A stretch of DNA of 7,236 bases from Urinicoccus sp. (GTDB lineage: Bacteria > Bacillota > Clostridia > Tissierellales > Peptoniphilaceae), in contig JASBZN010000054.1 of assembly GCA_029983435.1 (NCBI GenBank), forward strand, positions 1 through 7,236. Reading direction: 5' to 3'. Both the position numbers and the translations under genes were made by a program. This document shows, in pieces, positions 1 through 6,292 of the stretch. Below the pieces are notes generated by a model. That model did no database searches, was not told the origin of the DNA, and was given only the letters and a program-made list of their open reading frames with translations. The number at the start of each line of letters is the position of its first letter. Within the stretch, counting starts at the first letter, position 1.

Positions 1-230
1 GCATCATAAGCAAAATAATTCTTATCATAAAGAATTTTTTGTGTTTCCTTATTAAGCCCTCCTGTTACTGGCAGGTTGTTTTGTGCCTGAAAGCGCTTAA
101 TTTCAGCAATCCGTTCGCTCCCCTTTTGATTGACAAAATGATTTGGCCGCACCCATTGGCCAAAGATATTCGTGGGAATGAGTAAAAGTCCCAATAGTAA
201 AAAAGCGACACTCTTACTTATCTTTTTCAT
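1..230 (-). CDS. Secreted protein with peptidoglycan-binding-like segment (partial, C-terminus beyond window)
   Basis: Only the first 76 complete codons are visible; the reading frame is open to the left edge. I translated it from the ATG at 230. Residues 1-25 form a signal peptide: a basic start (MKKISK), a hydrophobic core (VAFLLLGLLLIP) and a likely signal peptidase I site after NIFG. There is no lipobox cysteine, so it is probably secreted and not a lipoprotein. Residues about 40-69 contain IKRFQAQNNLPVTGGLN followed by KETQKIL. This resembles the PG_binding_1 repeat found in many wall hydrolases and carboxypeptidases (FQ, then LPVTG, then a T a few residues before a Leu). The start is well supported by GGAGG six bases upstream. 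The gene begins 10 bp after uvrA, so it is probably co-transcribed with it. The catalytic domain, if there is one, lies outside the window. It could be an amidase, a D,D-carboxypeptidase or a plain binding protein, and I cannot choose between these. Confidence 0.8.
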   Translation of the reverse strand, partial: MKKISKSVAFLLLGLLLIPTNIFGQWVRPNHFVNQKGSERIAEIKRFQAQNNLPVTGGLNKETQKILYDKNYFAYD

Positions 231-235
231 TCTAT

Positions 236-243
236 TCCTCCTA
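236..243 (-). promoter_or_regulatory. Ribosome binding site of the gene after uvrA, overlapping the uvrA stop
   Basis: On the minus strand this reads TAGGAGGA, a near-ideal Shine-Dalgarno sequence six bases before the ATG at 230. Its first three bases are the TAG stop codon of uvrA. Ribosomes ending uvrA therefore stop on the initiation site of the next gene, which suggests translational coupling and co-transcription. Confidence 0.85.
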
Positions 244-3060
244 CAAAATTTTCTTTAAAAATTGACCCGTATAGGAGTCTTTGCACTTGGCAATTTCTTC
301 TGGTTGGCCTGTAGCAATCACTTGGCCCCCTCCATCTCCACCCTCTGGTCCTAAATCGATAATATGGTCTGCAACTTTAATCACATCTAAATTGTGCTCA
401 ATAACAATGACTGTATTACCTAAGTCCACCAGGCGATTTAAAACTTGAACCAGTTTATCCACATCATACATGTGAAGTCCCGTTGTGGGTTCATCTAAAA
501 TATAAACTGTTTTTCCCGTTGACCGCTTAGACAATTCTGTTGCCAATTTAATCCTTTGGGCTTCCCCACCAGAAAGTTGCGTCGATGGTTGTCCCAATTT
601 AATATATCCTAGCCCCACATCCATTAGAGTTTGAAGCTTACGGACAATTCTTGGATGGTTTTTGAAAAAGTCTAGAGCTTCCTCTACGGTCATGTCTAAG
701 ACTTGGGCAATATTTTTCCCCTTATATTTTACTTCCAAGGTTTCCCGGTTATAGCGTTTCCCCTTGCACACTTCACATGGAACATAGACATCAGGTAAAA
801 AGTGCATCTCTACCTTTATAATACCATCTCCCTTACAAGCTTCGCAACGACCGCCCTTGACATTAAAGGAAAATCTTCCCTTTTTATAGCCCCGCATCTT
901 GGCCTCATTGGTGGTTGCAAAGAGGTCCCGAATAAGATCAAAGGTCCCTGTATAAGTTGCAGGATTACTTCGCGGTGTCCGACCAATGGGGCTTTGGTCA
1001 ATGTCTACAACCTTATCTAAATTTTCCAAGCCACCAATAGACTTATAGCGACCAGGTTTTACCCGGGACTTATTAATCTTTTGTTGGAGAGACTTGAGTA
1101 GAACTTCATTGACTAGGGAACTTTTCCCTGATCCACTTACACCCGATACCACAGTAAATTTTCCCAGAGGAAAATCAGCATCTACCTTTTTTAAATTGTT
1201 TTCTTCAGCCCCTTTAATGTGAACCCATTTTCCGTTGCCAGGTCTTCTCTCTTTAGGAATGGGGATTGACCGGCGCTTTGCCAAATAATCTCCCGTAATG
1301 GAATCCTTGGTAGCCATAATATCCTTAGCTGTTCCCTGGGCCACCAAATGTCCCCCATGAATTCCAGCACCTGGTCCAATATCAATTATTTCATCTGCTG
1401 CCATCATAGTATCTTCATCGTGTTCTACCACAATCAAGGTATTTCCTAAATCCGTTAAATCTCTTAAGGTCTTTAAAAGCATGGCATTATCCTTTTGATG
1501 AAGACCAATGGAAGGCTCGTCCAAAACGTAAATTACTCCCACAAGAGCAGATCCGATTTGCGTAGCCAAGCGAATCCGTTGCGCTTCTCCACCAGAAAGA
1601 GTACCGCTCATTCTAGCCAGGGTTAAATAATTTAAACCCACATTGTCTAAAAAAGAAAGCCGCGCCCTAATTTCTTTAAGAACTTCGGTACCGATGATTT
1701 TTTCTTTTTCTGTAAGACTTAATTTATTAAAAAACTCCAAGGCCTTAGTTATAGATAGCTGGGTTACTTCATAGATATTTAAATCTCCCACTCGAACAGA
1801 TAAAAGACTGTCTTTTAACCGAGCCCCATGGCAATCTGGACAGGGGATATCGGTCATAAACTCGTCAATTCGGTCAATAATCCTACCCGAATTAGTCTCC
1901 CGATACCGTCTTTTTAGGTTGTTTATAATCCCTTCAAAGCTTCCCCGATATCTCTTCCTACCACTAAAATAAGAATCAAAGCTGACAGAAATTTCTTCGT
2001 CACTTCCATACAAAAGAGCATTCATAAAATCTTCTGGCAGATCCTTAATAGGCGCCTTGGTATCCACACCAAATTTTTTTGCTAATCCATGAATGATTTC
2101 ATAGTAGTAGGTTCCTGGACTGTTGGAATAACAAGAAATCGCTCCTTGGTCAATGGATAAGTCTTTGTTGGGTATAATTAAGTCCACATCTGGTTCCTTG
2201 GAATAGCCAATCCCCTTACAAGTGGGGCAAGCTCCCAAGGGATTGTTAAAAGAAAAAGACCGAGGGCTAATTTCTTCAATGGCAATACCACAATGAGGAC
2301 AGGATAATTTCGTAGAAAAAACCTTGGTTTCTCCTCCAATGATATCCACATGAACTAGACCGCGGCCAATTTCTGTAGCCAGTTCTAAAGAATCTGCTAG
2401 TCTTGACCCAATCCCTTCCTTGATAATCACTCGGTCCACTACCGTTTCAATGGTATGGGCCTGATTTTTGTTTAATTCAATATCCTCTACTTGGTCCAAA
2501 TCATGAAGCTCTCCATCAATCCGAACCCGGACATAGCCATCTTTTTTAATTTTTTCCAAGAGTTTTTTATGCATGCCCTTTTTTTGAATTACATTTGGAC
2601 CTAAAATCTGAATCTTCGTTCTCTCTTCCAAGTCCATTAGTTCATCTACCATTTGATCTATGCTATAGGAAGTAATTTCCCTTCCACACTTGGGACAATA
2701 CGGCTTACCAATTCTTGCAAAGAGAAGACGAAGGTAATCATAAATTTCTGTTACTGTCCCTACGGTAGACCGAGGGTTTTTACTTGTGGTCTTTTGGTCA
2801 ATGGAAATACTTGGACTCATCCCTGTAATTTCATCTACTTCTGGTTTATCCATTTGCCCTAAAAATTGTCGGGCATAAGAGGAGAGACTTTCTACATACC
2901 GCCTTTGCCCCTCTGCATAAATCGTATCAAAAGCCAAGGAACTTTTTCCTGACCCCGACAAACCTGTCACAACAACAAATTTATTTCTAGGAATTTTAAC
3001 TGTTATATTTTTTAAATTATTTTGTCTTGCTCCACGAATGACAATGTGAGAATCTTTCAT
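241..3060 (-). CDS. uvrA: Excinuclease ABC subunit A (UvrA), damage-recognition ATPase
   Basis: This is a 939-residue protein, the normal length for UvrA. UvrA dimers scan DNA for bulky damage in the cytoplasm and load UvrB onto it in nucleotide excision repair. Both ABC ATPase halves are complete. The first has Walker A GLSGSGKS (33-40), signature LSGGEAQRIRLA (488-499) and Walker B VLDEPSIGLH (512-521). The second has Walker A GVSGSGKS (640-647), signature LSGGEAQRIKLA (829-840) and Walker B ILDEPTTGLH (854-863). Zinc-binding CxxC pairs are at 254/257 with 278/281, and at 739/742 with 762/765. A further pair at 122/125 and 407/410 probably forms the third zinc module seen in Gram-positive UvrA (inference). 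The start ATG at 3060 overlaps the uvrB stop as ATGA and is preceded by GGGAGGT. No frameshift or missing key residue was seen. The double ABC layout with these CxxC sites excludes an ordinary transporter. Confidence 0.98.
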   Translation of the reverse strand: MKDSHIVIRGARQNNLKNITVKIPRNKFVVVTGLSGSGKSSLAFDTIYAEGQRRYVESLSSYARQFLGQMDKPEVDEITGMSPSISIDQKTTSKNPRSTVGTVTEIYDYLRLLFARIGKPYCPKCGREITSYSIDQMVDELMDLEERTKIQILGPNVIQKKGMHKKLLEKIKKDGYVRVRIDGELHDLDQVEDIELNKNQAHTIETVVDRVIIKEGIGSRLADSLELATEIGRGLVHVDIIGGETKVFSTKLSCPHCGIAIEEISPRSFSFNNPLGACPTCKGIGYSKEPDVDLIIPNKDLSIDQGAISCYSNSPGTYYYEIIHGLAKKFGVDTKAPIKDLPEDFMNALLYGSDEEISVSFDSYFSGRKRYRGSFEGIINNLKRRYRETNSGRIIDRIDEFMTDIPCPDCHGARLKDSLLSVRVGDLNIYEVTQLSITKALEFFNKLSLTEKEKIIGTEVLKEIRARLSFLDNVGLNYLTLARMSGTLSGGEAQRIRLATQIGSALVGVIYVLDEPSIGLHQKDNAMLLKTLRDLTDLGNTLIVVEHDEDTMMAADEIIDIGPGAGIHGGHLVAQGTAKDIMATKDSITGDYLAKRRSIPIPKERRPGNGKWVHIKGAEENNLKKVDADFPLGKFTVVSGVSGSGKSSLVNEVLLKSLQQKINKSRVKPGRYKSIGGLENLDKVVDIDQSPIGRTPRSNPATYTGTFDLIRDLFATTNEAKMRGYKKGRFSFNVKGGRCEACKGDGIIKVEMHFLPDVYVPCEVCKGKRYNRETLEVKYKGKNIAQVLDMTVEEALDFFKNHPRIVRKLQTLMDVGLGYIKLGQPSTQLSGGEAQRIKLATELSKRSTGKTVYILDEPTTGLHMYDVDKLVQVLNRLVDLGNTVIVIEHNLDVIKVADHIIDLGPEGGDGGGQVIATGQPEEIAKCKDSYTGQFLKKIL

Positions 3061-5042
3061 TCTACCTCCCTTTCGTAGATGGTCTGTATTTGAAGTTTAA
3101 GTTCTTTAATCTTATCTCGAATTTCAGCTGCTTTTTCAAAATCTAATTCCTCTGCAGCCTTGTACATCTCTGGTTTTAAATTATGGATCATTTCTTGAAT
3201 TTCTTCAAGGCCAAATTCATCTTCATAATCTTCTGGCTCTTCTGCAGCAATCGTGCCTGCAATAATATCTCGAACGCTTTTTTGAACTGTCTTGGGTGTA
3301 ATGTTATGCTCTTTGTTAAAGGCATCTTGGATACGCCGTCTCCGGTTGGTTTCATCAATGGTTAACTGCATGGAATCCGTTATTTGATCCGCATACATAA
3401 TTACTTGTCCTTCTGCATTCCGGGCAGCCCGACCAGCAGTTTGTATTAAACTAGTTTCCGACCGTAAAAAGCCTTCTTTGTCGGCATCTAAAATTACCAC
3501 AAGACTCACCTCTGGTAAATCCAGTCCTTCTCGCAAAAGGTTAATTCCAACTAAGACGTCATAAACCCCTAATCGCAAATCTCGAATAATTTCCATCCGT
3601 TGAATCGTATCTACATCCGAGTGCATGTAGGTCACTTTTATATCTAAACCCTTTAAATAGTCCGTTAAATCCTCTGCCATTTTCTTGGTGAGAGTGGTAA
3701 TGAGAACCCGTTCTTTTTTCTCTACCCGATCATGAATATCTTTGACGATATTGTCAATTTGATTTTTAGTGGGCCGAACTGTTATTTTTGGATCTAATAA
3801 ACCCGTAGGACGAATAATTTGTTCCACAATTTGAGTAGAATGTTCCTTTTCATAGGGCCCTGGAGTTGCAGAAACATAGAGACATTGATGCATCATGTTT
3901 TCAAACTCTGGAAACTTCATGGGTCGATTATCCAAAGCCGATGGAAGACGGAAACCATAGTCAACTAGTGTTGTTTTTCTGGCACGATCTCCATTGTACA
4001 TCCCTCGAATTTGGGGAATGGTAGCATGAGACTCGTCAATAATAGTCAAAAAATCTTTGGGAAAATAGTCAATCAAGGTATAGGGTTTAGACCCTGGTGC
4101 CCGCCCAGACAAGTGGCGGGAGTAATTTTCAATCCCTGTGCAGAAACCCATTTCTGCTAACATTTCTAAATCATACCTTGTTCTTTGCTCCAGACGTTGG
4201 GCCTCTAAGAGTTTATCCTGGTCTTTAAGTTCTGCTAGACGCTCTTCTAATTCCTCTTCAATAGTAACTAAAGCTCGCTCTACCTTTTCTTCTGAAGTGG
4301 CAAAGTGGGAGGCCGGGAAGATAGATATATGGTTGCGATAAGCCACAACATGGCCTGTTAGAGCATTTACTTCTGTAATACGGTCAATTTCATCGCCAAA
4401 AAATTCTACCCGGTAAGAATTCTCTGAACTATGGGCTGGAAAAATTTCCAAGATATCTCCTCGAACTCGAAAAGTCCCCCGGATAAAGTTCACATCATTC
4501 CGAACATATTGGATATCCACCAGTTTGGACATCACTTCATTTCTATCCTTAACCATCCCTGGTCTTAAGGAAACTACTAAATTCTCATAATCTATAGGAT
4601 CTCCTAAACCATAAATACAGGAAACACTGGAAACAATTATAACGTCCTTTCTTTCAAAAAGGCTCATGGTTGCACTATGACGTAATTTATCAATTTCATC
4701 ATTAATAGATGCATCCTTTTCAATAAAAGTATCTGTTTGAGGTACGTAAGCTTCTGGTTGATAGTAGTCGTAGTAGGAAACAAAATATTCCACCGCATTG
4801 TCCGGAAAAAACTCACGAAACTCACTGGCCAGCTGGTAGGCCAGGGTCTTATTGTGGGCTATAACCAAGGTGGGTTTTTGAACTCTTTCAATCACTTTTG
4901 CCATGGTAAAGGTCTTTCCAGACCCAGTAACCCCCTTGAGGGTTTGATGTCGGTCTCCTCTTTCAATTCCCCTGGCTAACTGGTCAATGGCCTGGGGTTG
5001 ATCTCCCATGGGCTCAAAGGGTGCATGCACTTTAAACTCCAT
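3057..5042 (-). CDS. uvrB: Excinuclease ABC subunit B (UvrB), damage-verifying helicase
   Basis: UvrB is loaded by UvrA, checks the damaged strand with its beta-hairpin and ATPase, and then recruits UvrC for incision. Numbering here counts from the first of two tandem ATGs (5045). Walker A is GVTGSGKT (38-45). The aromatic beta-hairpin begins at YYDYYQPEAY (91-100). The DEAH-like box is DESH (337-340), followed by SATP (392-395) and helicase motif VI QTAGRAAR (535-542). The C-terminal UVR domain that contacts UvrC spans about 615-652 (FEKAAEIRDKIKEL). The length, about 661 residues, is normal for the family. Two ATGs are adjacent at 5045 and 5042. The AAGAGGT site sits only three bases from the first but six from the second, so I chose 5042; the alternative adds one Met. 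It follows ctp after a hairpin and overlaps uvrA by 4 bp. I saw no LexA-type operator just upstream. The gene appears intact. Confidence 0.98.
   Translation of the reverse strand: MEFKVHAPFEPMGDQPQAIDQLARGIERGDRHQTLKGVTGSGKTFTMAKVIERVQKPTLVIAHNKTLAYQLASEFREFFPDNAVEYFVSYYDYYQPEAYVPQTDTFIEKDASINDEIDKLRHSATMSLFERKDVIIVSSVSCIYGLGDPIDYENLVVSLRPGMVKDRNEVMSKLVDIQYVRNDVNFIRGTFRVRGDILEIFPAHSSENSYRVEFFGDEIDRITEVNALTGHVVAYRNHISIFPASHFATSEEKVERALVTIEEELEERLAELKDQDKLLEAQRLEQRTRYDLEMLAEMGFCTGIENYSRHLSGRAPGSKPYTLIDYFPKDFLTIIDESHATIPQIRGMYNGDRARKTTLVDYGFRLPSALDNRPMKFPEFENMMHQCLYVSATPGPYEKEHSTQIVEQIIRPTGLLDPKITVRPTKNQIDNIVKDIHDRVEKKERVLITTLTKKMAEDLTDYLKGLDIKVTYMHSDVDTIQRMEIIRDLRLGVYDVLVGINLLREGLDLPEVSLVVILDADKEGFLRSETSLIQTAGRAARNAEGQVIMYADQITDSMQLTIDETNRRRRIQDAFNKEHNITPKTVQKSVRDIIAGTIAAEEPEDYEDEFGLEEIQEMIHNLKPEMYKAAEELDFEKAAEIRDKIKELKLQIQTIYEREVE
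3064..3073 (-). promoter_or_regulatory. Ribosome binding site of uvrA inside the uvrB 3' end
   Basis: The minus strand reads AAAGGGAGGT, with GGAGG ending four bases before the uvrA ATG. It lies in the last codons of uvrB (encoding Glu-Arg-Glu-Val). Together with the 4-bp ATGA overlap, this indicates that uvrB and uvrA are translated in a coupled way from one mRNA. Confidence 0.8.
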
Positions 5043-5047
5043 CATCT

Positions 5048-5054
5048 ACCTCTT
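5048..5054 (-). promoter_or_regulatory. Ribosome binding site of uvrB, deciding between tandem ATGs
   Basis: The minus strand reads AAGAGGT. The AGAGG core ends three bases before the first ATG (5045) and six bases before the second (5042). Normal spacing favours the second ATG as the true start. Confidence 0.65.
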
Positions 5055-5069
5055 TTCTACATAGGCACA

Positions 5070-5098
5070 AAAGCTATCTAGCAAAACTAGATAGCTTT
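5070..5098 (-). terminator. Hairpin between ctp and uvrB, weak intrinsic terminator or attenuator
   Basis: A perfect 12-bp inverted repeat (AAAGCTATCTAG and CTAGATAGCTTT) pairs 5087-5098 with 5070-5081 around a 5-base loop (5082-5086). On the minus strand it begins two bases after the ctp stop codon and ends in TTTT, followed by GTG. The stem has only four G-C pairs, and the T run is short and partly inside the stem, so termination is probably incomplete. Only about 24 bases separate it from the first uvrB ATG. It may end most ctp transcripts or tune readthrough into uvrBA. An alternative role is protection of the ctp mRNA 3' end. Confidence 0.6.
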
Positions 5099-5100
5099 CT

Positions 5101-6273
5101 TTAAATTTTATTTTTTAATATTTCTTTTGCTTTCTTTAATTGGGCATCCGTTTGGATATAATCTAAACCAATCCCCTTAATATTTTCTGGATTTTTAATC
5201 TCAGTATCTGGTTTAATACCTTTCTTGTCTATACTTACCCCTTTTGGTGTAAAATATTCAGCTACTGTTAACTTTACCCCATCTCCCTTAGGGAATTTTT
5301 TCAAAATTTGGATGACGCCTTTTCCATAAGAAGTTTCTCCAACAATGGTCGCTTTTTCATGATCTTTTAAGGCTCCCGCCAAAATTTCACTAGCTGAAGC
5401 AGAACCCTTATTCATTAAAACCACCATAGGCACATTTAAGGACCTATCGTCCGATTGAATATTTTCCACTACTTTGCCTTGGCGATTTTTTGCTGTCACA
5501 ATGGTTCCCTTTGGTAAGAGAGTATCGGCAATCCCTGTTGCCCCTTCCATGACCCCTCCTGGATTTCCCCGAAGGTCAATAATTAATCCCTTCAGTCCTT
5601 GCTTTTTTAAACCGTCTAAGTGTTTATCAAATTCTTGACTAGTATGGTCTGAAAATTGGGTAATGCCTATATAACCAATATCTTGATCTAGTTTCTTTGA
5701 AATCACCGTATCGATACTAATCTTTTTTCTGGTGAGCTCAAGGTCCTGAAGCTTTTGGCTTTCTGCTTTTAGTATTTGAATTTTTACCTGGCTTCCTTCT
5801 TCTCCTTTAATTACTTCCACAGCTTCTGTCAGTTGGCTTGCCATGTAATCCTTGCCGTTTACTTTTATGATTTTATCTCCAGCTGTAATTCCTGCTTCTT
5901 GAGCAGGACTTCCCTTAATGGCTGAAATCACAGTAATTAAATTGTCATCCCCTGGAGACAGGACCATGCCAACACCACAAAAGCTTGCCGTAGTGAAGTC
6001 CATTAACTCTTGCAGTTCTTCCTTGGTGTAGTATTCGGAATAAGGGTCTCCTAGTGAAGCCACGATTCCCTTAAGTTGGCCTACATAAAATTTATCTTCA
6101 TCTACTTCTCTTAGGTAATTCTTTTTAACGAAATCCTTCAGGTACTCCATCTTAATGGTTTCTTTGGTGGTTAAGCCATTAGAAAAGATGGTTCCCTTGT
6201 TCGAAAAATAAAGTGTAAAGAGATTCGTTACTAAAAGTAAAGCGATGGTCGTTACAATCCATCTTTTTTTCAT
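5101..6273 (-). CDS. S41-family C-terminal processing peptidase (Ctp) with PDZ domain
   Basis: This is a 390-residue membrane-anchored serine protease that would act outside the membrane, trimming or degrading proteins from their C-termini. Residues about 5-23 are a hydrophobic signal anchor (WIVTTIALLLVTNLF) after MKKR. A PDZ domain covers about 95-172 and includes the GSPAQEAGI motif (121-129) that gates substrate C-termini. The S41 domain follows (about 198-362), with DLRGNPGG (233-240) and GSASASEI (290-297). The catalytic Ser293, Lys318 and Gln322 keep the family spacing (Ser, Lys at +25, Gln at +29), so the enzyme should be active. The start ATG at 6273 is preceded by AAAGGGGGAG. The gene begins 19 bp after the M23 hydrolase gene, so the two are very likely co-transcribed. 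Its substrate is unknown; the neighbouring murein hydrolase is a reasonable candidate (inference). The family includes CtpA and CtpB of Bacillus, but I cannot assign one specifically. Confidence 0.95.
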   Translation of the reverse strand: MKKRWIVTTIALLLVTNLFTLYFSNKGTIFSNGLTTKETIKMEYLKDFVKKNYLREVDEDKFYVGQLKGIVASLGDPYSEYYTKEELQELMDFTTASFCGVGMVLSPGDDNLITVISAIKGSPAQEAGITAGDKIIKVNGKDYMASQLTEAVEVIKGEEGSQVKIQILKAESQKLQDLELTRKKISIDTVISKKLDQDIGYIGITQFSDHTSQEFDKHLDGLKKQGLKGLIIDLRGNPGGVMEGATGIADTLLPKGTIVTAKNRQGKVVENIQSDDRSLNVPMVVLMNKGSASASEILAGALKDHEKATIVGETSYGKGVIQILKKFPKGDGVKLTVAEYFTPKGVSIDKKGIKPDTEIKNPENIKGIGLDYIQTDAQLKKAKEILKNKI

Positions 6274-6277
6274 CCCG

Positions 6278-6287
6278 CTCCCCCTTT
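6278..6287 (-). promoter_or_regulatory. Ribosome binding site of the S41 protease gene
   Basis: The minus strand reads AAAGGGGGAG, purine-rich and four to six bases before the ATG at 6273. It supports this start, which also gives a clean signal anchor. It lies in the 19-bp gap after the M23 gene, where there is no room for a separate promoter. Confidence 0.7.
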
Positions 6288-6292
6288 AAATC

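Noticed and set aside
802..1020. Plus-strand open frame inside uvrA
   Set aside because: It lies wholly opposite the conserved second zinc-finger region of uvrA, has no recognisable domain, and its residues look like an antisense shadow. The same applies to plus-strand frames at 2653-2862, 3183-3365, 4138-4341 and 4737-4979.
816..1385. Minus-strand short frames at 816-1001 and 1191-1385 in a second reading frame of uvrA
   Set aside because: Both overlap intact UvrA coding sequence and show no domain or ribosome binding site of their own.
4491..4515. CGAACATATTGG, similar to the first half of the Bacillus LexA box
   Set aside because: The second half does not match (no GTTCG), and it lies deep inside uvrB coding sequence, so it is probably chance.
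5070..5098. The ctp-uvrB inverted repeat as an insertion-sequence end, attachment site or operator
   Set aside because: There are no second copies, target duplications or transposase remnants nearby. Its place right after a stop codon and its T tail fit a terminator better.
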